Shown: piece by piece, positions 1 through 8,860 of the stretch
Layout: every line of letters begins with the position of its first letter
Numbering within the stretch: the first letter of the stretch is position 1
Program-made: the position numbers and the translations under genes
Source: JAAZHD01 sp012510895
Lineage (GTDB): Bacteria > Bacillota > Clostridia > Caldicoprobacterales > DTU083
Assembly (NCBI GenBank): GCA_050951465.1
Contig: JBMNJC010000024.1
Coordinates: 1-64,000 of the forward strand
Length of the DNA: 64,000 bases
Direction of reading: 5' to 3'
Notes under the pieces: generated by a model
Database searches by the model: none
The model's input: only the letters and a program-made list of their open reading frames with translations
Told to the model about the DNA's origin: nothing

Positions 1-3
1 TAA

Positions 4-30
4 GAAAAAAGACAGTTGAAGTTTAACTGT
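4..30 (-). terminator. Rho-independent terminator after the coaD-linked gene
   Basis: A 6-bp stem (ACAGTT/AACTGT, 12-17 with 25-30) with a 7-nt loop is followed on the minus strand by CTTTTTTC. It lies just past the stop of the gene at 31-480. The stem is short, so this is probable rather than certain. Confidence 0.6.
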
Positions 31-480
31 TTAACGTTTTTTAGTACTTAATTCCTGACGATTAGAACGTATAATCTCCAACTGTTTTGATAAGTATAAC
101 TCTACATCTTCCAATATGGCATCTGCATACTCTTTAGCACCTAGACGAATTTCTTTTGCATTTTCCTGAGCCGTTTCCAAAATATGTCTTGATTGCTGAT
201 AAGCATTTTGGGTAATTTCATTTTCATCCACCAGAGCTTTGATACGTTCTTCTGCTTCCGCAGTAACAGCTTCAGCTTCTCTTTGTGCTTCCATTAAAAT
301 ACGCTGTTGTTCTTTTTTTATCCACTCAGCTTGTTTTATTTCTTCAGGAAGCGACAGACGTATATCCTTTATAATTTCCAAGCATCTTTCCCGGTCTATC
401 AAAGCTCTTGATGCGAAAGGAATATGGACACCTTTTTCCAGCTCATCTTCAAGAATATCAAGTAAGCTGATAATATTCAT
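31..480 (-). CDS. Coiled-coil ATPase-like protein linked to coaD
   Basis: About 149 residues, almost entirely charged helix. A heptad-like segment rich in E, A, K and R (roughly residues 55-110) resembles V-ATPase subunit H/E-type stalk proteins, which is how such neighbours of coaD are usually labelled. There is no nucleotide-binding motif, so the family label ATPase should not be taken literally. I chose the ATG at 480 over the upstream one at 495: it overlaps the coaD stop as TAATG and has a GGGGGA ribosome binding site at good spacing. It is translationally coupled to coaD. Function unknown; a structural, membrane or division-associated role is only a guess. Confidence 0.7.
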   Translation of the reverse strand: MNIISLLDILEDELEKGVHIPFASRALIDRERCLEIIKDIRLSLPEEIKQAEWIKKEQQRILMEAQREAEAVTAEAEERIKALVDENEITQNAYQQSRHILETAQENAKEIRLGAKEYADAILEDVELYLSKQLEIIRSNRQELSTKKR

Positions 481-974
481 TATTTTTTCCCCCATCTTTC
501 TTTTATCTTTTTAACTATATCTTCCCTTACTTCCTCAGGTACCAAATCTTGAATGCAACCTCCCAGCCCCGCTATTTCTTTTACCATGCTGGAACTTAAA
601 TAAGAATATTTATGGCTGGTCATAAGGAACAATGTCTCTATTTCAGACTTAAGTTTACTATTTAGTAAGGCCATTTGAAACTCATACTCAAAATCAGATA
701 TGGCTCGTAAACCTTTGATAATAACTTGGGCCTTTCTATTTGATACAAAATCTACTAAAAGTCCATCAAAACAGTCTACTTCTATATTTTTCAGTCCTTG
801 TGTGGAACGTCTGATAAGTTCCATTCGTTCTTCAGTTGTGAATAAGGGTTTCTTACTGTAATTTTTAACAACTGCAACTATTAATTTGTCAAAAAGACAA
901 GAAGCCCTCTTTATTATATCCAGATGACCTGTTGTAATTGGATCAAAGCTTCCAGGGTATATTGCAATTCTCAT
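480..974 (-). CDS. coaD: Pantetheine-phosphate adenylyltransferase
   Basis: 164 residues, normal length for the family. It transfers AMP from ATP to 4'-phosphopantetheine, the penultimate step of coenzyme A synthesis in the cytosol. The N-terminal GSFDPITTGHLDII segment contains the nucleotidyltransferase TxGH motif. The C-terminal YSYLSSSMVKEIA block with the conserved SSSxVKE is present. The order rsmD-coaD-coiled-coil gene is common in Clostridia. The gene ends in a 1-bp overlap with the following gene. Confidence 0.97.
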   Translation of the reverse strand: MRIAIYPGSFDPITTGHLDIIKRASCLFDKLIVAVVKNYSKKPLFTTEERMELIRRSTQGLKNIEVDCFDGLLVDFVSNRKAQVIIKGLRAISDFEYEFQMALLNSKLKSEIETLFLMTSHKYSYLSSSMVKEIAGLGGCIQDLVPEEVREDIVKKIKERWGKK

Positions 975-1024
975 ACTATATCCTTTCTATGAAATGATAT
1001 ATTATTTTCCTAAATAATTATGAA

Positions 1025-1582
1025 TTAAGTTAATTTCTGATAAAAACTTATAGCTGTTTTTCCATATTGCCGTATGTCAATTCTTATGAGCTTATTTGTC
1101 AAAGCTGGTGTATCGCAGCATTTTGAATGCTCCACAACAAGGATGCCATCATCTTTAAGCAAGCCAGCTTTTTGGACAGCCACCATGGTGGGTTCCACCA
1201 AACACTGGGTGTAAGGCGGATCCATAAAGATTATATCAAAAACCATCATTTCCTTTGACAACAACTTTATTGCTCTTTCCACATCATAGGGAATAATACG
1301 AGTTTTTTCTGTATAACCAAGAGAATAACAATTATCTTTAAGAACTTTTAATGCAGCAACATTTTTTTCAACAAATACTACATTCCTGGCCCCACGGCTT
1401 AATGATTCAAAGCCTAAATTTCCGGAACCAGAGAATAGGTCTAATACGTTGCTGTCATGTAAACGAAACTGTAATATATTGAAAAGTGACTCCTTTACCC
1501 TGTCTGTAGTTGGACGGGTATTCTCTCCAGCAGGGGTTTTAATTATACGTCCTTTATGTTCTCCTGAGATGATTCTCAGCAT
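1025..1582 (-). CDS. rsmD: 16S rRNA (guanine(966)-N2)-methyltransferase
   Basis: 185 residues, full length. It is a class I SAM-dependent enzyme that methylates G966 of 16S rRNA in the 30S subunit. The SAM-binding motif is DLFSGSGNLGFESLSRGA (about residues 48-65) and the catalytic motif is DPPY (about residue 121). It lies 50 bp upstream of coaD on the same strand, so the two are probably co-transcribed. In many Firmicutes recG sits between fakA and rsmD; here it is absent and a hairpin at 1674-1699 separates rsmD from fakA. Confidence 0.95.
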   Translation of the reverse strand: MLRIISGEHKGRIIKTPAGENTRPTTDRVKESLFNILQFRLHDSNVLDLFSGSGNLGFESLSRGARNVVFVEKNVAALKVLKDNCYSLGYTEKTRIIPYDVERAIKLLSKEMMVFDIIFMDPPYTQCLVEPTMVAVQKAGLLKDDGILVVEHSKCCDTPALTNKLIRIDIRQYGKTAISFYQKLT

Positions 1583-1673
1583 TGTTTTCTGTCATTTACC
1601 TCCAAAATATGTTATTTTTCTTTATATCTCTTATTTTAACATATTTCAAAAACGCCAACAAGAGAATGATAAT

Positions 1674-1699
1674 AAGAACCGGATTTCGGTCCGGTTCTT
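1674..1699 (-). terminator. Hairpin between the fakA-like gene and rsmD
   Basis: A perfect 10-bp stem (AAGAACCGGA / TCCGGTTCTT) with a 6-nt loop. The following minus-strand sequence (ATTATCATTC) is only moderately T-rich, so this may be a weak terminator or an mRNA-processing or stability element in the 150-bp gap. Confidence 0.6.
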
Positions 1700-1735
1700 G
1701 TAGTATTTCAATTCTATATGTTTCTCATACAACTT

Positions 1736-3409
1736 TTATTCTACCGATAGTAAATAATAATATATAGGTTGACCTCCAGAAAGAATTTCTACGTCTATAT
1801 CGGGATATTTTTCTTCTAAATGTGCAAGAATAGCTTTGTTATCTTCCTCTACAGCATCTATACCATAGAGAATAGTAACAATCTCCCCACCATCTTCTAA
1901 CATCTTATCAATTAATTTTATACTTACATCAGCAATTCTTTCTCCTACAACTGAAATTTTATTGTCGTTCAGTCCAATAATATTTCCTTCTTTTATTTCA
2001 AATTCACCAACCTGAGTATCTCTAACAGCATAGGTTACCTGCCCGGATTTTACCTGTTTCATAGCTCTAGTCATACTGCTTATATTTCTTTCAATTGTAC
2101 TTTCCGGGTTATAGGCTATAAGCGCAGCTAAACCCTGCGGTATGGTTTTCGTAGGTATTACATGTATATTCTTTTCACTTACTTCAGCAGCCTGTTTGGC
2201 TGATAAGACAATATTGTTGTTATTGGGAAGAACAATTATTTCTTTGGCATTTACTTTGTTTACTGCATCTAAGATATCACCTATACTTGGATTCATGGTT
2301 TGCCCGCCTTCTATTATCTGATCGGCGCTTAAATCTTTAAAAATTTCTGCTATACCATCTCCAATAGAAACAGATACCAGACCTATTTCTTTCTCAGGTT
2401 CTTCAGGTAAGGCTTGATCATGCAACACATTTGTATTAGTAATATGACTATGTTGTTGCCTCATATTATCAATTTTAACATTCGATAATTCTCCAAAGCG
2501 CAAAGCCAGTTGTAATGCTTTTCCAGGCATATTAGTATGAAAATGCACTTTAATTACATTCTCATCGTTAATTACTACAATAGAATCGCCTAAGCGTTCC
2601 AGCTTCCTTTTCAACTTTTCTATATCAGATTCTTCCACATATGGAAATAAATTTTTAATTAAAAATTCGGTGCAATAAGTAAATTCAATTTCTTCTGAGG
2701 TCTCTGCTACATCAGATGCAAACTCAGGTTCCAATACTTTGCTTCCTGCCATAGCAAGATCCAGCTGATTCAATGGTGTATCTTGATCGAATTCTTCGTC
2801 CAGTGCATATGATTGGCCTATCATAATATATACCAGACCCATTCCGCCTGAATCAACTACCCCTGCTTGTTTCAGAACTGGCAGCATTTCTGGTGTTTTA
2901 TCTAATGTATCTTTAGCAACATCTATCAAGCTGTCAAAAAACAGAGTGAAATCATTTATATTAGCTGCTAATTTTAGAGCTTCTTCAGCGGTTACCCGAG
3001 CAACAGTGAGCATAGTACCTTCCACCGGCTTCATAACAGCCTTGTAAGCGGTTTCCACTCCTGATTTTAAGGCTTCTGCATATTTTTTAGTAGTGATCTT
3101 TTCTTCCTCTTTTATTACCTTAGCAAATCCGCGAAACAGCTGTGATAATATAACACCTGAATTACCTCTGGCTCCTTTTAATGAACCTCTGGACAAAGCT
3201 TCTGCTATATGCCGCATTTCATTTGAATTTGTTGACTTAATTTCATTTGCAGCAGATAACATTGTAAGAGACATATTTGTACCAGTATCACCATCCGGCA
3301 CCGGAAAGACATTCAAAGCATTCACAGCATCTTTATTTATATCTAGGAATTGGGCAGCCGAAATGAACATGAGTTTCAGCTTTGCACCATCTATAAAATC
3401 TTGGCTCAA
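1736..3409 (-). CDS. fakA: DAK2/FakA-like fatty acid kinase subunit (YloV family)
   Basis: 557 residues, the usual size. The N-terminal DhaL/DAK2 domain (about 1-200) carries the metal- and nucleotide-binding segment NVFPVPDGDTGTNM. A middle domain and a C-terminal DegV-like region follow, as in FakA, the ATP-binding kinase that phosphorylates fatty acids held by FakB/DegV proteins. The start is TTG at 3409, chosen because AAGGAGGT lies 8 nt upstream and the sequence MSQDFIDG matches family N-termini. It sits 30 bp behind yloU, the conserved Firmicute yloU-yloV pair. No FakB/DegV gene is in the window, so the substrate is inferred from the family. Confidence 0.88.
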   Translation of the reverse strand: MSQDFIDGAKLKLMFISAAQFLDINKDAVNALNVFPVPDGDTGTNMSLTMLSAANEIKSTNSNEMRHIAEALSRGSLKGARGNSGVILSQLFRGFAKVIKEEEKITTKKYAEALKSGVETAYKAVMKPVEGTMLTVARVTAEEALKLAANINDFTLFFDSLIDVAKDTLDKTPEMLPVLKQAGVVDSGGMGLVYIMIGQSYALDEEFDQDTPLNQLDLAMAGSKVLEPEFASDVAETSEEIEFTYCTEFLIKNLFPYVEESDIEKLKRKLERLGDSIVVINDENVIKVHFHTNMPGKALQLALRFGELSNVKIDNMRQQHSHITNTNVLHDQALPEEPEKEIGLVSVSIGDGIAEIFKDLSADQIIEGGQTMNPSIGDILDAVNKVNAKEIIVLPNNNNIVLSAKQAAEVSEKNIHVIPTKTIPQGLAALIAYNPESTIERNISSMTRAMKQVKSGQVTYAVRDTQVGEFEIKEGNIIGLNDNKISVVGERIADVSIKLIDKMLEDGGEIVTILYGIDAVEEDNKAILAHLEEKYPDIDVEILSGGQPIYYYLLSVE

Positions 3410-3439
3410 AATAAGTACCTCCTTCTATGCGGGTCAAAG

Positions 3440-3790
3440 CTATACCCTCACGCCTTCGACCTTAACATTGACTTTTTTTACTGTAGTTCCGGTGAGACTT
3501 TCTATTTTATATTTAACAGTGTCAATAATGCTTTGTGCAACCGCAGCAATTGAAATACCATATTCAACAATGATGAATAAGTCGATAACAACCTCATTTC
3601 CTTGAGTGGTAACCTTTACCCCTCTGGAAAGATTTTCACTTCCCAACAACTCTACTAATCCATCAGTAGCCCTTTTAGAAGCCATGCCTACAATACCATA
3701 ACAACCTATAGCAGCTAAGCCTGCTATTGTTGCAAGCACATCATTTGATATGCGGATTTCCCCAAATTTATTAACGGAAACAGTGCCCAT
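3440..3790 (-). CDS. yloU: Asp23/Gls24 family envelope-stress protein (YloU)
   Basis: 116 residues, complete. It has the Asp23/Gls24 pattern: a GEIRISNDVLATIAGLAA opening, a central VVIDLFIIVEYG strand and a terminal VKKVNVKVEGV. Members are cytosolic or membrane-associated proteins linked to envelope homeostasis and often sit beside fakA. The ribosome binding site AAGGAGGT is well placed. It is transcribed from a promoter at 3842-3870 that now abuts the insertion-sequence island; in related genomes this gene is divergent from rpmB, which here lies 9.4 kb away beyond the island. Confidence 0.92.
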   Translation of the reverse strand: MGTVSVNKFGEIRISNDVLATIAGLAAIGCYGIVGMASKRATDGLVELLGSENLSRGVKVTTQGNEVVIDLFIIVEYGISIAAVAQSIIDTVKYKIESLTGTTVKKVNVKVEGVRV

Positions 3791-3841
3791 TTTGATACCT
3801 CCTTATTGGCTAACTACCGATTATTCCTGATAGTTTAATAT

Positions 3842-3870
3842 ATTTTAACTGAAATAAATGCATATTGCAA
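3842..3870 (-). promoter_or_regulatory. SigA-type promoter of yloU-fakA
   Basis: Minus-strand TTGCAA (3865-3870), a 17-bp spacer and TAAAAT (3842-3847). The -35 box lies 10 bp from the island boundary at 3881, so the insertions left this promoter intact. Confidence 0.65.
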
Positions 3871-3873
3871 GAA

Positions 3874-3880
3874 TTGAGAA
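3874..3880. repeat. 7-bp target duplication of the IS4 element
   Basis: TTGAGAA at 3874-3880 is repeated at 5455-5461, directly outside the 14-bp terminal inverted repeats. The right copy overlaps the left ISLre2 duplication by 3 bp. Confidence 0.75.
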
Positions 3881-4040
3881 CTTGAGTTTCCGCAAACTGT
3901 AACTAAAAAATAAATAAGATCTGTTCGAAGTACCAATTCGATCATTATTCGAGCAATAAACGTTGATACTCTTACAATTGTGCGTACTTTAATAAGCCCC
4001 GCCGAAACCGGACTTTTTAAGAAGAATGTTTTTTATCTAT

Positions 4041-5294
4041 TCAGACGGCCAGCTTAAAGCAAAGTTGACGGTATGCGGGACGTCTTGTCCTGAACCAGAG
4101 CCTGACGCCTGCTTTTGCATGGATGAGTATGCCTGAGATACCTTTCGCTAGCCGGTAATAGCAGAAATGAACCTTTTCTTTTATCGGGTTCGCCTGTTGT
4201 ATAATAGAAACCTTCATGGAATTTGTTTCTGGCTTCATGGATATGTGAGCCAGGAATGCCATGCATAGGGTTATGTAAAAATTCAGTGCATTGATGGCGA
4301 CAAGTTTCCTTACTCGGAAGTTTTCAAACTGGAACATCTGCTTTTTACAGCGGAAATATTCCTCAATACGCCACCTGGATAAGTATAGCCTTGCCACCCG
4401 GATGACATCTTCTTTGCAACGAATTTCTTTATTCGTAGCAAGCATCATAGGATGTTCCGTAATGCCGTAAACCAACACAAGGTAAATATCCTTTCTGGAA
4501 GCCGTAATCTGTACTTTGACGTGGGAAAGGTATGCATCATGCTGCTCCCCTTTATAAAAAACTGGGGTTTTAATTTTTCCCTTGCGGCGATCACGCAGTT
4601 CGGTTGCCTTGATCCATTTATTATGAAAAAGCAGCTTACGTTTTGTAGTAAGACGAATAACATAGTCCTGCTCCATTTCGTCAAGCTTTAGGAACATCTT
4701 GTTATCGTCATAGCCTCTGTCCATGACAAAAGTAGCTTTTCCAAACAGATTTGCACCCCGTTTCATTGCAGAGAATGTAATATCATTAATAGAAGTAAAT
4801 TCCTTTTCCTTTGAAGAATGTATTTCAGAAAAAATACTGGCCGGGTGCCCACTTTTGGTAAGGACGGTGGCTTCCGTCACGTGATAGCCTTTTTTATATA
4901 CGTTCTTATTCTTAGTACTTTCGGAACCGTCCCGTACGATGCCAAGGGATTCAAATTTATAACCGCCGGGCTTGACAACATCACTATCATCGATATGGAT
5001 GACAGGTTCCTTCGGAACCCATTTACGGATCAGGCTGAGATAGGAAGATAAAGCGTCCTTTGGGGTGCCCTGATTAAGGTGCTTGGATAAACGGTCAACA
5101 ATGTTTATCTTTTTTGAATCCTCATGAAGATTGTCTGCGACATCTGTAAGCAGACAGCTACCGGAAGCGAGCATTCCATAAGTTATATCAGCTGTAAACT
5201 TACGATCTGGTTTGGAGAGCTTTCGAGAAACTTTATTTGTAAAATTTAATATATCTCGTTTCAAAGAATAGATTTTTGATGTAAAATAGGACAT
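4041..5294 (-). CDS. IS4-family DDE transposase
   Basis: 417 residues, intact. The catalytic acidic residues are visible: D in VIHIDDSDVVKP (about residue 98), D in FVMDRGYDD (about 190), and the IS4 signature Y-x2-R-x3-E-x6-K in the LSRWRIEEYFRCKK region (about 310). An N-terminal helical DNA-binding region precedes them. The start ATG at 5294 has a GAGGAGG ribosome binding site, but an inverted repeat pairs the first codons with the leader (5274-5370). It cuts and pastes its own element. Confidence 0.92.
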   Translation of the reverse strand: MSYFTSKIYSLKRDILNFTNKVSRKLSKPDRKFTADITYGMLASGSCLLTDVADNLHEDSKKINIVDRLSKHLNQGTPKDALSSYLSLIRKWVPKEPVIHIDDSDVVKPGGYKFESLGIVRDGSESTKNKNVYKKGYHVTEATVLTKSGHPASIFSEIHSSKEKEFTSINDITFSAMKRGANLFGKATFVMDRGYDDNKMFLKLDEMEQDYVIRLTTKRKLLFHNKWIKATELRDRRKGKIKTPVFYKGEQHDAYLSHVKVQITASRKDIYLVLVYGITEHPMMLATNKEIRCKEDVIRVARLYLSRWRIEEYFRCKKQMFQFENFRVRKLVAINALNFYITLCMAFLAHISMKPETNSMKVSIIQQANPIKEKVHFCYYRLAKGISGILIHAKAGVRLWFRTRRPAYRQLCFKLAV

Positions 5295-5370
5295 AGGGAA
5301 TCCTCCTCTTTTTTGTTTAGTAGAATTTTGTTTCTCAACTTTATTTTACATCAAAAGAGGGGAAGATTCC
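5274..5370 (-). promoter_or_regulatory. Foldback covering the IS4 transposase start
   Basis: A 15-bp perfect inverted repeat (TTTTGATGTAAAATA, 5274-5288, with 5342-5356) pairs codons 3-7 of the transposase with the leader. A second imperfect pair (5297-5308 with 5357-5370) covers the GAGGAGG ribosome binding site. The two pairings are interleaved, so they are alternatives or a pseudoknot. Transcripts reading in from outside would include both arms. Confidence 0.7.
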
Positions 5371-5458
5371 TTATATTTTAAGCATTTTTATAAAGTTGTG
5401 GATAACTAGTCTCTCTAAAATCAGGTGGTATGGATAAATCTGCGGAAACTCAAGTTGA

Positions 5459-5467
5459 GAAGTATTT
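5459..5467. repeat. 9-bp target duplication of ISLre2
   Basis: GAAGTATTT at 5459-5467 recurs at 11451-11459, directly outside the degenerate 24-bp terminal repeats of the ISLre2 element. A 9-bp duplication is usual for that family. Confidence 0.75.
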
Positions 5468-5541
5468 GATAGAGTCAATTTACAGTAGGGAAAAGAAGAA
5501 TAACAGCCCTTAAGATATTTTGAATCACAACACAATTATTT

Positions 5542-5547
5542 TAGTTA
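5542..5547. repeat. 6-bp target duplication of ISNCY-type copy 1
   Basis: TAGTTA at 5542-5547 is repeated at 7208-7213. The second copy of this element (36317-37976) shares only the TA next to each end, so the true duplication length for the family is uncertain. Confidence 0.55.
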
Positions 5548-7207
5548 GTTTCCATTGAAAAAGTCATACTTTAAAATACTACACTACTTTTATTGTAGTA
5601 AGCGGATATATAATGTGGTAATATCGATTACCTTAACCCCAATTATGATTTAAAACTCCCTTTTAACTCTTATATATCATAATTGGGCCAGTTTCCATAG
5701 GTTGTGGGCCATAATACCCATGGCAATCCAGGATTTAGAGCCAGAAGTACCCCGTGATAGAATTCGGTTGAGGCCACGACACCTTTTAAGCATACTGATG
5801 GTAGCCTCACTACCTGCCCTGAACCGTTGAAGCCTTTTAAACCAGAAAGCGGATTCAAGCTCTTTGCGTGCTTTGCTCTTTTTTCCCCGCTTTGGCATGC
5901 TGACACGTTTTACCCCGAGGGTATGAAGTTTGTCTTCATTGTCTTTGCTGTAAAAACCTCTGTCAGTGGCAACTTCCTTTGGAGTACGTCCAATATTGCT
6001 CTGATGTCCTTTCACAGCATCGATAAGCAGTGACTCATCAGAAGGGTTTCCCTCGTAAACTTCATAATGGGTTATTACTCCTTCTTCTGATTCTGCGATG
6101 AGCACTTTGCGGCCGAACTCCGTTGGAGATTTAATTTTACCTTTTTTAATTGGCCGGGCACCTGGATCAAAAACGCTGACTATCCGATCCTTTAAATTGA
6201 GGTTGCCCTTATTGACTTCCTCGGTCTGCTCAATAATCTTATCGGCAATCTGGATCATACCGGACAGTTCGTCGATAAGTTTTTGAGCCTCATCTTTGAT
6301 CTTTATGCCCGTTACTTGTTTAGCCCTGGCCAAGGCTTTTTTAGCATCTGCAACAGTATGCCTGGCAACTTCAGCTATCTGGCCGGTTATCTCACGTATT
6401 TCATGGAATTTTTCTTGTGTCCGGCGCTTTGAGGTTTTGGCGATTGCCAGTATCTTCTTTTTGATGCTTCTGCCTCGGTTACGGATTTTACCTGCTGCAT
6501 CATTGGCTGCTTCAGCAATCCTGTTGACAGTACGGGTAATGACCCGGACACAATCTTCAAGCAGCTCAGCATCTGTAGGATAATGGATGTTTGACTCAGC
6601 GACAGTGGTATCGATTCTTACCTTCCGGGCTTTTATCTTCTTCTCTTCCACTGCCTTGGTGATGATAATCTTATTGAGTTTGTCAAGGGTATCATTACCA
6701 AAGAGTTTAGTCAGTTTGCAAAGAGTCGAACCATCCGGAACCCTGGCATCCAGGGGGATATGGCAGAACCTTCTCCATTTGATGCTATCGGAAACCTGCT
6801 GATGTAATTCTTCGTAGCTGAGGGAATACATATGCTTGAGGTACATCATCCGTATATATACCTGTAATGGAGTAGATGGCCTGCCATGCTTCTTATGGAA
6901 GTACTCGATGAACGGCTGTACTATTTTTTCGTCATTAAGATATTTGTCGATGATTGAAAGCTCATCATCCAACACTGTTAATTCTTCTGGTATTAGGTAG
7001 TCAGCTAAGGAAATCTGTTGATTATCGAATTTTAACATTTTTCTATCCTCCCGGCAGGATTTGCCCAACGGGAAGTCGAATATATCTATTGATCCCGTTG
7101 GGTGTTGAGTTTGTATTTGTGATTATTTACTAATTCGACATTCAAACGGGGTTTCCTTTTGGTTTGGTAAAATTTACAATTAAAGTTTAGACTTTTTAAA
7201 TGAGAAC
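5548..7207 (-). mobile_element. ISNCY/IS5-like insertion sequence, copy 1
   Basis: 1,660 bp, ends GTTTCCATTGAAAAAGTC and the complement of GTTCTCATTTAAAAAGTC. It is inserted in the 3' flank of ISLre2. It differs from copy 2 (36317-37976, also exactly 1,660 bp) at only about four positions that I could see, so transposition or gene conversion is recent. TA dinucleotides flank both copies. Confidence 0.88.
5677..7038 (-). CDS. ISNCY/IS5-like DDE transposase (DUF772 type), copy 1
   Basis: 453 residues from ATG 7038, which has GGGAGGAT upstream; a TTG 30 nt earlier is less likely. The N-terminal InsH-type DUF772 block (RPSTPLQVYIRMMYLKHMYS, about residues 53-72) is followed by IDTTVAESNIHYPTD (catalytic D, about 140), a long helical insertion (170-290), VATDRGFYSKDNE (second D) and a C-terminal ESAFWFKRLQRFRAGSEATI block with the catalytic E. 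The gene is intact. Naming as the ISBst12-like ISNCY group is from memory of that family and is less certain than the domain assignment. Confidence 0.88.
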   Translation of the reverse strand: MLKFDNQQISLADYLIPEELTVLDDELSIIDKYLNDEKIVQPFIEYFHKKHGRPSTPLQVYIRMMYLKHMYSLSYEELHQQVSDSIKWRRFCHIPLDARVPDGSTLCKLTKLFGNDTLDKLNKIIITKAVEEKKIKARKVRIDTTVAESNIHYPTDAELLEDCVRVITRTVNRIAEAANDAAGKIRNRGRSIKKKILAIAKTSKRRTQEKFHEIREITGQIAEVARHTVADAKKALARAKQVTGIKIKDEAQKLIDELSGMIQIADKIIEQTEEVNKGNLNLKDRIVSVFDPGARPIKKGKIKSPTEFGRKVLIAESEEGVITHYEVYEGNPSDESLLIDAVKGHQSNIGRTPKEVATDRGFYSKDNEDKLHTLGVKRVSMPKRGKKSKARKELESAFWFKRLQRFRAGSEATISMLKRCRGLNRILSRGTSGSKSWIAMGIMAHNLWKLAQL

Positions 7208-7301
7208 TAGTTAATCAAATATTCTGTATTGACTCCATTTTAATCTCATAAGAAGAACAAACCTTTACCATTATACTATAAAGCTGTATTTATTCAACGG
7301 T

Positions 7302-7435
7302 CCTCTTGACATGGTGTCTCTAAGGATTCAGACATTTGAAGAGCGATTTACCTCTACAGAACAGCAGAAAAGCCCTGGAGGGATAATACTCCGGCAAACC
7401 AGCCTAACACACCCTGTTACTCCATGTCCAAGAGG
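7302..7435 (-). other. Structured 3' region of ISLre2
   Basis: Non-coding stretch between the transposase stop (7475) and the element end. It is bounded by a 13-bp inverted repeat with one bulge (CCTCTTGACATGG at 7302-7314 with CCATGTCCAAGAGG at 7422-7435). An inner short hairpin of CCTGGAGGG/ACTCCGG type lies within. No reading frame is convincing. It may be a transcript end structure or a small RNA. Confidence 0.5.
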
Positions 7436-7474
7436 CTTTCGCGGCATAAGGGCGGTGAGCCTATCCTCCTATAC

Positions 7475-8740
7475 CTAATATCGTATCCCAGCTATACTCC
7501 TAAGCTCATTATAAAGCGCAGTCTTCTTACCTGTAGTTATTACAGTAGGTTTGCTATTCCATGAATTTGCATACTTACTTTCTGATAATTTTCTCATCTC
7601 TTTGACTAACTGATCTTGCATTTCCCGTCTCTCAATTTCATGTTTTCTCTTTTGGGCCATTACTAAATCATATACTTTGCCACCGTTCTTTTTGTATATG
7701 ATAAGCCTGGACATCTTAGCTGCACCTTTCTCTGACCAACCTTTAGGTCTGCTGCTCAGCCTGCTTGAGAATACATGACTGACATGTCCTTCTGCACTGC
7801 AGCCGACTATGTTATTGCCTGGCTCAGCTTTTATTTTTATCCCTTCCCAGTTCTTTAATATGTATCTTCCAGCGGCCTTTACAGCCTCTGTCTTAGTGTC
7901 AGAATCAGTTAGCTTAAGTATCTTCCTAAAAACATTTTTTACCTGGCTTTTATCCGCCTTTAACAAGGCGGAATCCAGTTCCTGATAAATACCTTTGTCA
8001 CTTAAGTGCGATGTCGCTGTAATCATATATTTCTTTAGGTGATAATTATCAAGAACAAATCTGCTCTTTGGGATCCATTGCAGTCCAGTTTGAATCCAGG
8101 ATGCTCCATCACCTGAAAGGTATATTGTTTCAATAGCATCCAGGTTGTACTTCGAATCTATGTAGTTTGCAACTTCAAGCCATAAATCTTCACTTTCTTT
8201 ATATATCCCACCAAAATATCTGATGTTCTTTAGCCTTGTTCTTGTTTTGCCGCTTCTCTCATAATCTATTCCTTCATGTACATAGACCAGCTTAGGCATA
8301 GCCATTCTTTTCTGGGGGCACTTCCTATCACTTCTATGCTGCAATGCTGCATGATCTTCATCTGCTTCGATATACAGAAACCTGACTTCCTTTTTCTTTT
8401 CTACCTTTAGCTCCGGTTCTATGACTTCAAGTTCATGTATTTTATTCATAACAGATTGCTTCGTTATTTCATCCAGGCAGCTTGCTCTTTGACCACCCTT
8501 CCTATAGGTACTGTCTATAGCTTCATCCACTACATTTATCACAACGTCAGCACTCATTTTATCATGTGGTTCAATCCCAACAATATCATCTAATAAATAT
8601 CTTCTTTTTCCGCCGCCCTTTGGCTTAAAATACGTCTTCCTATCTTTTATGGTGCCATAGCTTGTTAAGAGACTCGCTTCATCTCTCCTCACTATTTCCC
8701 ATTTCTTCTTCCTAAAAGCTGAATTCCTTAGATATTCATC
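7475..8740 (-). pseudogene. ISLre2 transposase, 3' fragment
   Basis: Encodes the bulk of an ISLre2 (UPF0236) transposase starting at DEYLRNSAFRKKKWEIVRRD. It includes the family signatures YIEADEDHAALQ, LSGDGASWIQTG and RFVLDNYHLKKYM. The open frame runs upstream to 8869, but its first 43 codons come from the left end of IS21 and are not transposase sequence. The native 5' end lies at 11158-11329, on the far side of IS21. Confidence 0.9.
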
Positions 8741-8801
8741 TGTTAATGCTAAACTAAAAATGTACCAGATGCTGGTGAAATAATAGGCCACCTTAATCAA
8801 T

Positions 8802-8860
8802 ATTTCCTGTATGATAAAGTTAGTGAGACTAATCGTACAGGAGGAAAGGAAATGATTAAG
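8802..8860 (+). promoter_or_regulatory. Foldback covering the istA start
   Basis: CTTAATCA (8802-8809) pairs with TGATTAAG (8853-8860), TTTCC (8813-8817) with GGAAA (8848-8852) and TGTA with TACA, leaving the GGAGG ribosome binding site in an internal loop. The istA ATG (8852) is inside the stem. Confidence 0.6.

Larger units (their letters stand above)
3881..5454 (-). mobile_element. IS4-family insertion sequence
   Basis: 1,574 bp, bounded by perfect 14-bp inverted repeats CTTGAGTTTCCGCA (3881-3894) and its complement (5441-5454), with a 7-bp target duplication. It encodes one intact transposase on the minus strand. It looks structurally complete and potentially active. Confidence 0.88.
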
